Made by a program: the position numbers and the translations under genes. The notes under the pieces were generated by a model. It did not search any database. It saw only the letters and a program-made list of their open reading frames with translations, and was not told where the DNA came from. Shown piece by piece: positions 1-8,601 of a stretch of DNA of 23,183 nt. Where the stretch lies: positions 1 through 23,183 of the forward strand of contig JBIKKI010000022.1 of NCBI GenBank assembly GCA_044360435.1, written 5' to 3'. Source of the stretch: REEB481 sp044360435. GTDB lineage: Bacteria > Bacteroidota > Bacteroidia > NS11-12g > UBA955. The stretch's first letter is position 1, and every line of letters starts with the position of its first letter.

Positions 1-1
1 G

Positions 2-2254
2 GCAGATTCCTTCCGCGTGATCCAGACCGAGAAAGGCGAATACCGCCGGGTGGTACTTTTCTTCCCTCCCACCACGAAAGACCTGTACCTGGAAGTGAAT
101 GTGTCTTTCGTAGGATGGCTCAATCCATCGAAGCTTCCCGCGAGGCAAATCAACGAAGACCGCTTTCAGCAAGTGCGCAACGCTACGCACAGGGAATGGG
201 AACAACAACTGGGCAAAATCAAGGTGAAAGGAAGCGCCGACCAAGAATCGATTTTTTACACCGCTTTATACCATACCATGATCGTCCCGAACCGCGTGGA
301 TGATGCAGACGGCAGCTATCGGGGTATGGATTTCAAGGCACACGAGGGCAAAGGCGCCCATTACTCGGTATTTTCACTTTGGGATACCTACCGCGCCATA
401 CATCCGCTTTATACATTGATTGAACAGCAGCGCACCCGCGAATTCATGCGAACCTTCCTGCGCATGTACCGCCAATCGGGCCGCCTCCCGATATGGGAAC
501 TCGCCGCCAACGAAACCAATTGCATGATCGGTTACCACGCCGTGTCTGCCATCGTCGATGCCATGGCCAAAGGCATCTTGCCCGACAGCGCCGCCGCCCT
601 GCTGCAGGCTGCCAAAGCCAGTGCCGAAGCGCCCGTCTTCGGCCTCGACGACTACATGCGCTTCGGATTCCTGAGCATCGAAAACGAAAGCGAATCGGTG
701 AGCAAAACCCTGGAATATGCCTACGACGACTGGTGCATCGCACAAATGGCCCGGATGTTGGGCGATACAACCCTGGAACAACAATACCTGAACCGCAGCC
801 AGGCCTGGCGCAACCTGCTGGATCCTGAAACCGGCCTCATGCGCCCCCGCGAAAACGGCCGCTTTATGCCCCGCTTCGAACCCCGCGAGGTGAACAACCA
901 TTATACTGAAGCCAACAGCTGGCAATACTCATTCGCCGTTCCGCACGACCTGGAAGGCTGGATTACCCGGCTGGGCGGGAACGCGCGCGCTGAAGCCCTG
1001 CTCGACAGCCTCTTCAGCGTGGAAAGCCGCACCGTTGGACGCGAACAGGTTGACATTACAGGCCTCATCGGGCAATACGCGCATGGCAACGAACCCAGCC
1101 ACCACATCGCCTACCTGTACAACAGCATCGGCAAACCGGCCAAGACGCAACAGCGTGTCAAACAGATACTCGACAGTTTCTACCACAACCGGCCCGACGG
1201 ACTGATTGGCAACGAAGACTGCGGACAGATGAGCGCCTGGTATGTGTTGAGCAGCCTGGGTTTCTATCCGGTTTGTCCGGGCGATCCGCGCTACAGCATT
1301 GGCTATCCCTTGTTCCGCCAGGCGGAAATACGTTTCGAAAACGGAAATAAACTCAAGTTGCAGCGCACGGGTAGTGGCGATTTCATTCAATCGGTGGAAC
1401 TGGACGGCCGGCCGATCCGCACCAATTTCCTCACCCACGAACAGCTTGTTTCCGCAGGGAAGCTCGTGTTCCGTATGGGAAACACCCCAGGTAGCTGGGG
1501 AACGGCCAGCGAAGACCGTTACCTCACCCGCAGTGCAGGAGCACCTGTTTCCGTTCCGGTATTCCAATACAACAGCGCTGTATTTGAAGACAGTCTGCAC
1601 TTCACCCTCCGTTCCGAACCGGGCAAGGTGCCGCATGTACTGGTCATATACGAAGATGGAAAGCGTGCCCAACTCCAGCCCCGAAACGGACAATACACCC
1701 TGCATGCGAATGCCTGTGTGGATGCGGTCTATGGCGGAGCAAACGGATTTGTGCCTTTTGCCCGCGCCTGCTTCCACCGCAAACCCAACCGCTGGGAAGT
1801 GGAGCTGCTGCATCCAACCAACAGGCAATACAGCGCCGGAGGTCCGCAGGCATTGTGCGACGGCATCATTGGCGATACCGAATGGCAGAAAGGCAACTGG
1901 CACGGCATTCAGGGCCAATCGTACCTTGCCGTTATAGACCTGAAAGATACCCAAACCCTGCACCACATCGAAGCAGGTTTCCTGCAGGATACCCGCAGTT
2001 GGATTGTTTTTCCGGAAGGCGTGGATTTCAGCTTCTCGACAGACGGCGTGAACTGGAGCGATGCCTATGCCTATTCGCACACGATACTTCCTGAGGAACC
2101 CGGTGTGCGGCGTATTGCTTTGGGCGGGGAAATCAGGTGTTCAGGTGTGCGTTATGTGCGTATGGAAGCCTTTCAATACGGCCCTTTGCCGGCCTGGCAT
2201 CCCGGCGCAGGCAACCCGAGTTTCATTTTTGTGGATGAGCTGCGCATGTGGTAG
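2..2254 (+). CDS. GH92 family alpha-mannosidase, 5'-truncated at window edge
   Basis: Glycoside hydrolase family 92 enzymes are calcium-dependent inverting exo-alpha-mannosidases that trim mannose from N-glycans or mannan, usually in the periplasm or at the cell surface. The frame is open from base 2 with no need for a start, so the GTG at 17 is an internal valine and the true start lies to the left. Family motifs are clear: FSLWDTYRAIHPL (about 376-414), SKTLEYAYDDWCIAQMA (about 700-750), GNEPSHHIAYLY (about 1084-1120) and GNEDCGQMSAWYVLSSLGFYP (about 1207-1269), which mark the (alpha/alpha)6 catalytic domain. Most of the N-terminal beta-sandwich and the signal peptide are missing. After the catalytic domain there is an extra region of about 250 residues: a possible chitobiase-type Ig-like stretch (about 1540-1700) and a discoidin/F5-8C-like sandwich (about 1830-2250, with FSFSTDGVNWSDA and FVDELRMW). 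No T9SS sorting domain is visible. It converges on the next gene with 21 nt between stops. Family assignment is secure; exact linkage specificity is not readable. Confidence 0.93.
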   Translation, partial: ADSFRVIQTEKGEYRRVVLFFPPTTKDLYLEVNVSFVGWLNPSKLPARQINEDRFQQVRNATHREWEQQLGKIKVKGSADQESIFYTALYHTMIVPNRVDDADGSYRGMDFKAHEGKGAHYSVFSLWDTYRAIHPLYTLIEQQRTREFMRTFLRMYRQSGRLPIWELAANETNCMIGYHAVSAIVDAMAKGILPDSAAALLQAAKASAEAPVFGLDDYMRFGFLSIENESESVSKTLEYAYDDWCIAQMARMLGDTTLEQQYLNRSQAWRNLLDPETGLMRPRENGRFMPRFEPREVNNHYTEANSWQYSFAVPHDLEGWITRLGGNARAEALLDSLFSVESRTVGREQVDITGLIGQYAHGNEPSHHIAYLYNSIGKPAKTQQRVKQILDSFYHNRPDGLIGNEDCGQMSAWYVLSSLGFYPVCPGDPRYSIGYPLFRQAEIRFENGNKLKLQRTGSGDFIQSVELDGRPIRTNFLTHEQLVSAGKLVFRMGNTPGSWGTASEDRYLTRSAGAPVSVPVFQYNSAVFEDSLHFTLRSEPGKVPHVLVIYEDGKRAQLQPRNGQYTLHANACVDAVYGGANGFVPFARACFHRKPNRWEVELLHPTNRQYSAGGPQALCDGIIGDTEWQKGNWHGIQGQSYLAVIDLKDTQTLHHIEAGFLQDTRSWIVFPEGVDFSFSTDGVNWSDAYAYSHTILPEEPGVRRIALGGEIRCSGVRYVRMEAFQYGPLPAWHPGAGNPSFIFVDELRMW

Positions 2255-2275
2255 GGCTGAGGTTCCGGCCGAGGT

Positions 2276-3247
2276 TTAACAAAGTGCCGCGCGTTGTTTC
2301 AGGGTTTCGCGGCAACCCTCCATCATTTCCCGGACTACTGTTTCGGCATGCGGCAGGTCGTGGATGGCTGCGCTCACCTGCCCGATTTCCAGTTCGCCTT
2401 CGTCCAGATCGCCTTCAAACATGCCTTTCTTGGCGCGGCCACGTCCTAAGAGTTGCTGCAGTTCTTCTTTGGAAGCACCCCGTGCATAAGCAGCTTCAAC
2501 TTCATGATAGAAGTGATTCTTGATGAGCCGAACCGGCGTCAGTTCTTTCAGCGTGAGTTTTGTGTCGCCGTCTCCGGCGGCCAGAATGGCGTTTTTGAAG
2601 TTTGGGTGGGCGCTGCTTTCCAGCGTGGCGGCAAAACGGCTTCCAACCTGAACACCTTCTGCCCCAAGGCAAAGTGCCGCAGCCATGGCCGGTCCGCTGC
2701 CAATACCGCCGGCTGCAATCAAGGGAAGCGCTACGGCAGCGCGAATCATGGGAATCAGGCACATGGTGGTGGTTTCTTCCCGACCGTTGTGGCCGCCAGC
2801 TTCAAAACCTTCCGCCACAATCGCATCCACGCCAACCTGTGCACATTTGAGGGCAAACTTCAAGTTGGAAACCACGTGTACGACGGTGATGCCGCGTTCC
2901 TTCAGCCAGCCGGTCCAGGTGGCGGGATTGCCCGCGCTGGTGAAGACGATGCGCACGCCTTCCTCAGCAATAATGTTCATGTGCTGTTCAATATCCGGAT
3001 AGAGCAAAGGCACATTCACGCCAAAGGGCTTGTTGGTGGCCTGTTTGCATTTGCGGATCTGTTCGCGCAACACTTCGGGATACATGCTTCCTGCGCCAAT
3101 CAAACCCAAACCGCCTGCATTGCTGACGGCTGCAGCCAATTCCCAGCCGCTGCACCAAATCATGCCGCCCTGGATGATGGGAAATTCAATTCCTAAAAGC
3201 TCCGAAACCCGCGTACGCATGTACGCAAAGTTATTCAGGCAACTCAT
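2276..3247 (-). CDS. Nitronate monooxygenase / FabK-like FMN-dependent TIM-barrel protein
   Basis: This 323-residue protein belongs to the 2-nitropropane dioxygenase family, FMN TIM-barrel enzymes that oxidise alkyl nitronates (nitronate monooxygenase) or, in the FabK branch, reduce enoyl-ACP in fatty acid synthesis. Seen: N-terminal ELLGIEFPIIQGGM, the GGHNG motif at residues 151-155 with the family histidine, and the FMN-phosphate loop AAGGIGSG at 178-185 followed by GAEGVQVGSRF. Motifs alone do not separate the two activities; the closest resemblance by eye is to the proteins annotated as nitronate monooxygenase in Bacteroidota. Start choice is uncertain: the ATG at 3247 gives the longest frame, but the ATG at 3220 (residue 10, MRTRVSELLGI) fits the usual family N-terminus better, and neither has a good Shine-Dalgarno sequence. 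The gene stands alone, convergent with GH92 and divergent from the M4 protease. Confidence 0.88.
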   Translation of the reverse strand: MSCLNNFAYMRTRVSELLGIEFPIIQGGMIWCSGWELAAAVSNAGGLGLIGAGSMYPEVLREQIRKCKQATNKPFGVNVPLLYPDIEQHMNIIAEEGVRIVFTSAGNPATWTGWLKERGITVVHVVSNLKFALKCAQVGVDAIVAEGFEAGGHNGREETTTMCLIPMIRAAVALPLIAAGGIGSGPAMAAALCLGAEGVQVGSRFAATLESSAHPNFKNAILAAGDGDTKLTLKELTPVRLIKNHFYHEVEAAYARGASKEELQQLLGRGRAKKGMFEGDLDEGELEIGQVSAAIHDLPHAETVVREMMEGCRETLKQRAALC

Positions 3248-3306
3248 TAAGTCATTTTATAGTCTTATGAATTGCATTTTATTTGAAAAGAAATCCCATT
3301 TTGCTT

Positions 3307-6300
3307 ATGCATAAACCAATACTTGCTGTCATCCTTTACCTGTTCTGTGGCGGGTTGGTTCAGGCACAGAAGCCGACTTCATCCAATCACTGGGAACAGT
3401 ATGCCACGGATTTGAAGTTTGATGAAAGCAGCGGCCAACTGCTGTTTGGGAAGATTCCGGAGCACCGCTATGTTTCAGCTTCAGCGTTTCCGCTTTGGTT
3501 TGCCCGCGCTGCCGGTTGGGGCGAGGAAACAACATTGCGGCTCATTGGCGAATTTCAGGATGACTTGGGCATGGTGCATTATCGTTACCAGCAGGTGCGA
3601 GACGGAAACGATGTGTACACCGCGCAGGTAATCAGCCATACCTTGAACGGACGCGTGCTGAGTTTTAATGGACGCTGGCACAGTGAAACCTTTCCGGATG
3701 CACAGCCGATGCTGAATGAAGAGGATGCACTGAAAAAAGCGCTCGAACAGGTGGGCGCCGTTTCGTATAAGTGGGAAATTCCGGAAGAAGAAATTGAATA
3801 CAAAAAGATTAAAGAAGATCCTGCAGCAACGTATCGGCCCAAAGGCCGGCTGGTGTGGCTTCCGGAGCGTTTTTCCCCGGGCAGCGGAACAGTGAAGCTC
3901 GCCTGGTTGTTTGATATTTATGCCCACGAGCCCATGAGCAGGCAGAACCTGTTTCTGGATGCACAAACCGGCGCGCTGCTGGAAACAGAAAACCTCATCC
4001 ACAGCGGCGATTCCAAAGGTGCGGCTAGAACAAAATACAGCGACACGCAGCAAATCATTACAGACAGTGTGAATACAACCACGTACCGTCTGCGTGAAGC
4101 CGGAAGGGGAAACGGTGTGGAAACCTTCAACATGAGGAAGGGAACGAATTATGGCACTGCAGTAGATTTTACGGATACAGATAATTTCTGGAACAACGTA
4201 AATGCCAACAGGGATGAAGTGGCAACAGATGCCCATTGGGGCGCTGAAAAAACCTTTGACTTTTTCAAGGTTTTGTTCAACCGCAACAGCTATGACAATA
4301 AAAATGCGAAAATCAGAAGCTATGTGCATTACAGCTCGAACTACGCAAACGCGTTCTGGAATGGTTCGGTGATGACTTATGGCGACGGTGCCACTGCTTC
4401 TACTTTAAATGTGCCGCTCACTGCGCTGGATGTATGCGGGCATGAAATTGCTCATGCCGTGACCACTTTTTCCGCCGGTTTGATTTATTCGTATGAAAGT
4501 GGCGCCCTGAATGAATCCTTTTCGGATGTGTTTGGTAATGCCATCGAACGCTGGGCCCGAAATAAAAAATGGAACTGGAGGATTGGTGAAGACATCACTT
4601 CCACAGGCAATGGCATCCGTAACATGGCCAATCCGAATCAGTTCAATCACCCGGATTGCTACAAGGGTTCGTTTTGGTGGACTTCAGCAGGCGATAATGG
4701 CGGCGTGCACGTGAACAGCGGCGTGCAGAATTACTGGTACTACCTGCTCAGCGACGGCGGCAGCGGCAAAAATGATCTTGGGAAGAATTTTAATGTGGAC
4801 AGCATTGGCTACATCAAAGCAGCGCATATCGCTTACCGCAACCTGACCGTGTACCTCACACCGTCGTCGCAATACGCCGATGCGCGCACTTTCGGCATCA
4901 TGTCGGCTGCGGATTTGTATGGAAACTGTTCCAAGGAAGTCATCAGCACCACCAATGCCTGGTATGCTGTGGGTATTGGCAATGCGTACGACAGTGGCTT
5001 TGTGAAGGCGAGTTTCATTTCAGATACCTTCTTCTGTCGCACGCCCGCAGTAGTGAACTTCACCAATACCAGCGCCAATGCAAGGTCGTCGGAATGGTGG
5101 TTTGGTGACGGTAATACTTCCAAAGTATTTAATCCCTCCAATACTTATCTGAACTATGGAAACTTCAACGTGAAGCTCAAAGCCACCAGTTGCTTTAAAA
5201 ATAAGGTTGATTCCATCACCAAAACCGCGTGGATCAAGGTGGATTCCACCCTGGATATATGTCAGGGAATTTTGCTGCCGCCCTCCGGGCGTGATACGGT
5301 TCAGGCTTGCAAGGGAATTGTGTATGATCAGGGCGGGGAAGGAAACTATTTCCAGAACAATACCTCCATCCTGCACCTCACCGATCCCGGTGCCGACAGC
5401 ATGGTGGTGCAGTTTACCATGGTTGACCTCGAACAGAAATACGATACCATTTACCTGTATGCCGGTTGGAAATCAACCGGAGCTACGCCCTGGAAAACCA
5501 CCACCGGCCTGATGAATGCGGGCTTACCCATCCGGATTCCCGGTAATACCGTGACCTTCAAATTCTGGAGCGACCAACTCGTGGTGGGCAAGGGCTTCAA
5601 GGCGAAATACTACTCCGTGCGTAAACCTCTGAAGGTAAATGCAGGAAACGATACTACCCTGTGCTACGGCGATTCCATGCAGTTGAAAGCTGCTGTGGGT
5701 GGTGGTTATACTCCTGACCTGCGTGTCACCTGGAAAGGCTGGCCCAGTGGCGTGTCGCCTTATGTAAAACCTACCGATACTGCTACCTACACCGTTACCC
5801 TATACGATGTTTGTTCCGGGTTTTCTGTGAGCGACCAGATCAAAGTTGGCGTATTACAACCCTTGCAGCTTGCCGCCATGAAGGATACCGTGATTTGCAG
5901 CGGAACCACGGCTGCGCTGCGCGCTTCGGTGAGCGGTGGTTTGTCCCTTACCAGAAAACTAACCTGGACTCCAGGAAACCTGAACGGCAGTCCTGCTGCT
6001 GCAAAACCTGCCGCTACGACTACCTACATGGCCGTTTTGTCAGATGGATGCACCGATGTTCAGGATACCGCGTTTGTGAAGGTTTGGGTAAAAACACCGC
6101 TGAAGGTGAAGCTGCAAACGGTGGATACGCTGCTCTGCGCCAAGGATTCTGTACGTCTGACTGCTGTTGCTTCCGGCGGCGATACCTTGAAACATCAACT
6201 GCTGTGGAACCGCGGTTTGGGCAACGGTTCATTCAAGAAAACCAAGCCTTCTGCGGATGGCTGGTATAAGGTGACCCTCAGCGACGGCTGTTCCGCGCCC

Positions 6301-7809
6301 GGAAATTCCGATTCCGTGTATGTGCGTTACCGTCCGGCGCTGAACGTACGTCTTGACCCGGACACCCTGATTTGCGCCGGTCGCCCCGTATTCCTGCGTT
6401 CCACGCCTTCAGGCGGCATTCCCTTGAAACATCAGTATGACTGGAACCAAGGGCTGCCTTCCGGAAACAAAACGCATACGGTAAGCCCGGTCATTACAAC
6501 CAAATACATCTTTACGCTTAGCGACGGTTGTATGAATCCTGTAAGTGACAGTGCTACCGTGACGGTTCGCGCCCCGCTGAACCTAACCTTGAACCGCGAT
6601 ACGCTCATTTGCTACGGAGCACCGTTCACCCTGAACGCTATGACGACAGGCGGTCTTCCCGCAGGATACCAGCTCAATTGGAATCAGGGTCTGGGCAGTG
6701 GAACCACGCACAATGTGAGTCCCTTGAGCACCACGGTTTATACGGCAATTTTAACAGATGGCTGCACTGTGAAACCCGATACAGCTAGCGTTACGGTAAG
6801 TGTTCGGGCGAAGCTGGCAGCAGCTCCGGTGTATAAAAACCTGATTTGCCCGGGCGATTCCGTGCAGGTGAATCTGGTATTGAGCGGCGGTTTGCCCCTG
6901 GCCCGCAGCATCAACTGGTTTGCAACCGTGAATAATGCACCGAATCCGTTTAAGTTCAAACCGACGGCTTCAGCATTCTATTCCTATACAGTGAGCGACA
7001 ACTGCTCAAAGTCACTTACCGATTCCATCTACATTACCGTGAGTACGCCACCTGTGGCCGGTGCAGCGCCTGCGGTGTTTGATGTATGTTCCGGGCTTAC
7101 AACCAACATCAAGAACCTGAGCTACGGAGCCGTTTCCTGGAACTGGAGCTGGTCTGATGGGCTGAGGCAAAGCGGCAACAACGGCGCACGTTCGTTCAAA
7201 GATTCCGGACTCTATGGGTTGAAACTGCTGGTGAAAAACGCCGATGGCTGTAAAGATTCGTTCCAAACCGTTTCTTTTGTTCGGGTGCACGGACAGCCGA
7301 CGGCCGATTTTACCTGGAATCCCTTGAATCCAACCTCGCTGAATCCGCTGGCTTCCTTCACCGATTTATCCAGATACGCGCAAACCTACAGCTGGGAATT
7401 TGGCGATGGAGGCGGCAGTACCGACCCAAATCCGCAGTACAGTTTCCGCGATACAGGAACCTATCTGGTGCGGCTTATCGTGCGAAACAACATTGGCTGC
7501 GCCGACACCATGGTGAAGCCTTTAACCGTGCGGAACGTGTATATGATGTCTGTTCCGAACTCCTTCACACCAAATGGCGACGGACTAAACGATGTGTATA
7601 AACCCACCATCATTGGCCACAAGTGGATGCACTTTGAAGTGTACAACCGCTGGGGTGCGCTGATGTTCCGTGGCGACGATAAAAACGGCTGGGATGGCCT
7701 GTTTGAAGGCCGGCCTGCCCCCGATGGAGTTTATGCGGTGAAGGTTTTTGTGAAGGATTGGGAAGACAAAACCCATTTCGAGCGTGAAACCATCAGCCTG
7801 ATACGCTGA
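3307..7809 (+). CDS. Secreted M4 (thermolysin-like) metalloprotease with PKD, CUB-like, Ig-like repeats and T9SS type B domain
   Basis: A 1500-residue zinc endopeptidase precursor, expected to be exported by Sec and then by the type IX secretion system. Order: signal peptide (1-21, ending QAQ); FTP/PepSY-type propeptide (about 40-235); M4 catalytic domain (about 242-561); PKD domain (about 570-645); CUB-like domain (about 650-770, YDQGGEGNYFQNN, LEQKYDTIYLYAG, GFKAKYYS); six Ig-like repeats of 78-80 residues (about 775-1247); one divergent and one classical PKD module (about 1255-1402, YSWEFGDG); CHU_C/gliding-motility C-terminal domain (about 1416-1500, PNSFTPNGDGLNDVY, VYNRWG, GWDG, final LIR). 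Zinc ligands are H379 and H383 of HEIAH and E403 of ALNESFSD; D463 and H468 (GDNGGVHVNSG) match the thermolysin acid and histidine, with the same 20- and 65-residue spacings as thermolysin 146/166/231. The ATG at 3307 was chosen over the upstream TTG at 3283 because it begins a clean signal peptide. The last 17 nt overlap the convergent LOG gene. Confidence 0.95.
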   Translation: MHKPILAVILYLFCGGLVQAQKPTSSNHWEQYATDLKFDESSGQLLFGKIPEHRYVSASAFPLWFARAAGWGEETTLRLIGEFQDDLGMVHYRYQQVRDGNDVYTAQVISHTLNGRVLSFNGRWHSETFPDAQPMLNEEDALKKALEQVGAVSYKWEIPEEEIEYKKIKEDPAATYRPKGRLVWLPERFSPGSGTVKLAWLFDIYAHEPMSRQNLFLDAQTGALLETENLIHSGDSKGAARTKYSDTQQIITDSVNTTTYRLREAGRGNGVETFNMRKGTNYGTAVDFTDTDNFWNNVNANRDEVATDAHWGAEKTFDFFKVLFNRNSYDNKNAKIRSYVHYSSNYANAFWNGSVMTYGDGATASTLNVPLTALDVCGHEIAHAVTTFSAGLIYSYESGALNESFSDVFGNAIERWARNKKWNWRIGEDITSTGNGIRNMANPNQFNHPDCYKGSFWWTSAGDNGGVHVNSGVQNYWYYLLSDGGSGKNDLGKNFNVDSIGYIKAAHIAYRNLTVYLTPSSQYADARTFGIMSAADLYGNCSKEVISTTNAWYAVGIGNAYDSGFVKASFISDTFFCRTPAVVNFTNTSANARSSEWWFGDGNTSKVFNPSNTYLNYGNFNVKLKATSCFKNKVDSITKTAWIKVDSTLDICQGILLPPSGRDTVQACKGIVYDQGGEGNYFQNNTSILHLTDPGADSMVVQFTMVDLEQKYDTIYLYAGWKSTGATPWKTTTGLMNAGLPIRIPGNTVTFKFWSDQLVVGKGFKAKYYSVRKPLKVNAGNDTTLCYGDSMQLKAAVGGGYTPDLRVTWKGWPSGVSPYVKPTDTATYTVTLYDVCSGFSVSDQIKVGVLQPLQLAAMKDTVICSGTTAALRASVSGGLSLTRKLTWTPGNLNGSPAAAKPAATTTYMAVLSDGCTDVQDTAFVKVWVKTPLKVKLQTVDTLLCAKDSVRLTAVASGGDTLKHQLLWNRGLGNGSFKKTKPSADGWYKVTLSDGCSAPGNSDSVYVRYRPALNVRLDPDTLICAGRPVFLRSTPSGGIPLKHQYDWNQGLPSGNKTHTVSPVITTKYIFTLSDGCMNPVSDSATVTVRAPLNLTLNRDTLICYGAPFTLNAMTTGGLPAGYQLNWNQGLGSGTTHNVSPLSTTVYTAILTDGCTVKPDTASVTVSVRAKLAAAPVYKNLICPGDSVQVNLVLSGGLPLARSINWFATVNNAPNPFKFKPTASAFYSYTVSDNCSKSLTDSIYITVSTPPVAGAAPAVFDVCSGLTTNIKNLSYGAVSWNWSWSDGLRQSGNNGARSFKDSGLYGLKLLVKNADGCKDSFQTVSFVRVHGQPTADFTWNPLNPTSLNPLASFTDLSRYAQTYSWEFGDGGGSTDPNPQYSFRDTGTYLVRLIVRNNIGCADTMVKPLTVRNVYMMSVPNSFTPNGDGLNDVYKPTIIGHKWMHFEVYNRWGALMFRGDDKNGWDGLFEGRPAPDGVYAVKVFVKDWEDKTHFERETISLIR
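5629..7047 (+). repeat. Six tandem Ig-like protein repeats (about 79 codons each) inside the M4 protease
   Basis: The conserved D-T-x-I/L-C start motif recurs at 5650, 5884, 6124, 6361, 6598 and (as K-N-L-I-C) 6835, which gives periods of 78, 80, 79, 79 and 79 codons. Each unit has a first cysteine in this motif and a second in a late (S/T)DGC-type motif (VC in unit 1, SDNC in unit 6), suggesting one disulfide per module. Units also share a W-(N/T/K)-x-G core. The DNA copies are clearly diverged, so this is an old protein-level duplication. Such spacers usually hold the catalytic domain away from the surface anchor. Confidence 0.85.
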
Positions 7810-8563
7810 CAGGTTTTTTCCAGCTGCGGCGGTGGTTTTCGAACAACCACCAGAAAGGTCTGCGCCTGCGCAGCACCCTGAAATTCCGCCCTACATAATA
7901 GCCGATGTGGTTGATGGCTTCATCCGGGTCATCGGTAAGGAGCACAAGTTTAAGGTCTTCGGCAGAGATGGTACCTTCAACGACCATATCGTTGAGCGCG
8001 GCCCAGATTTCTTTGTAATAATCCTTTCCCATCAATACAATCGGGAAATCACGGATGCTGCGTGTTTGCACGAGCGTGAGGGTTTCAAACAGTTCATCCA
8101 TGGTGCCGAAGCCACCCGGAAGTACCACAAATCCGTAGGAATACTTCAGCAGCAATACCTTCCGCACAAAGAAGTAGCGGATGTTTACCTGTGTGTCCAA
8201 GAAGGGATTGGGTTCTTGTTCCATAGGCAACACGATGTTTACGCCAACGCTGCGGCCATCGTTTTCGGCAGCGCCCCGGTTGGCAGCTTCCATGATGCCT
8301 GGCCCGCCGCCGGTCATGGTGGTAAAACCGGCATTGGCAATGGCGGCTCCGGTTTTACGTGCCATCTCGTAATACATATGGCCATGTTTGTAGCGCGCTG
8401 AACCGAATACGGTAACGCATGGCCCTACGAAATGCAGGGTGCGGAATCCTTTGATAAACTCCCACATCACCTTGAAGGCGAACAAGAACTCGTAGCCGCG
8501 GCTGCGCGCACCTTCCAGGTAGATTTCTTCTTCTGGTCCGGAGGGTTTGGGAATCACATTCAT
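7793..8563 (-). CDS. LOG family protein (TIGR00730-type Rossmann fold, putative nucleotide 5'-monophosphate phosphoribohydrolase)
   Basis: This 256-residue protein carries both signature motifs of the LOG (lonely guy) family: GGGPGIMEAANRGA at residues 85-98 and PGGFGTMDELFE at 149-160. Family members cleave the N-glycosidic bond of nucleoside 5'-monophosphates, releasing a free base and ribose 5-phosphate; in plants and some bacteria this activates cytokinins, while many bacterial members probably act on ordinary purine or pyrimidine monophosphates. It is longer than the compact LOG type (about 190 residues), with an N-terminal extension of about 40 residues and a basic C-terminal tail (RVLRRRRPFWWLF). 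Predicted cytoplasmic. Its 3' end overlaps the M4 protease end by 17 nt on the opposite strand, and its first codons face the M28 gene. The exact substrate cannot be inferred. Confidence 0.9.
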   Translation of the reverse strand: MNVIPKPSGPEEEIYLEGARSRGYEFLFAFKVMWEFIKGFRTLHFVGPCVTVFGSARYKHGHMYYEMARKTGAAIANAGFTTMTGGGPGIMEAANRGAAENDGRSVGVNIVLPMEQEPNPFLDTQVNIRYFFVRKVLLLKYSYGFVVLPGGFGTMDELFETLTLVQTRSIRDFPIVLMGKDYYKEIWAALNDMVVEGTISAEDLKLVLLTDDPDEAINHIGYYVGRNFRVLRRRRPFWWLFENHRRSWKKPVSVSG

Positions 8564-8574
8564 GGTTATGTTTG
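8546..8574 (+). promoter_or_regulatory. Candidate Bacteroidota promoter for the M28-GH3 operon
   Basis: TTTG at 8546-8549, 17 nt, then TATGTTTG at 8567-8574 matches the Bacteroidota/Flavobacterium consensus TTG-N17-23-TAnnTTTG. Transcription would begin near 8581, about 20 nt before the chosen ATG at 8602. The element lies partly inside the first codons of the divergent LOG gene. Matched by eye only. Confidence 0.5.
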
Positions 8575-8601
8575 CAAAGAACGGGGAGGGAACTAGAAAT
8601 T

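Noticed and set aside
929..2080. Long open frame (383 codons) on the minus strand inside GH92
   Set aside because: Lies wholly within a well-supported gene; composition-driven antisense frame with no recognisable domain. The same applies to 374-925 (-).
2453..3196. Plus-strand frame of 247 codons opposite the nitronate monooxygenase
   Set aside because: Antisense to a protein with clear family motifs; low-complexity translation without domain features.
3226..3233. TAACTTTG on the minus strand upstream of the second Met of the nitronate monooxygenase
   Set aside because: Fits TAnnTTTG but has no TTG at the right distance and would give a leaderless start; about ten such matches are expected by chance in a window of this size.
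3481..4329. Minus-strand frame of 282 codons inside the M4 protease
   Set aside because: Antisense shadow over the propeptide and catalytic region, no motif, no spacing consistent with a gene.
5629..7047. Regular repeats that might suggest a CRISPR array or DNA satellite
   Set aside because: Period is about 237 nt, a multiple of three, and conservation is at amino-acid level only; they are Ig-like modules of one protein. The same holds for the SLBB and PKD arrays.
7832..8401. Plus-strand frame of 189 codons opposite the LOG gene
   Set aside because: Shadow of the LOG gene, whose GGGPGIMEAAN and PGGFGT motifs establish the true strand.
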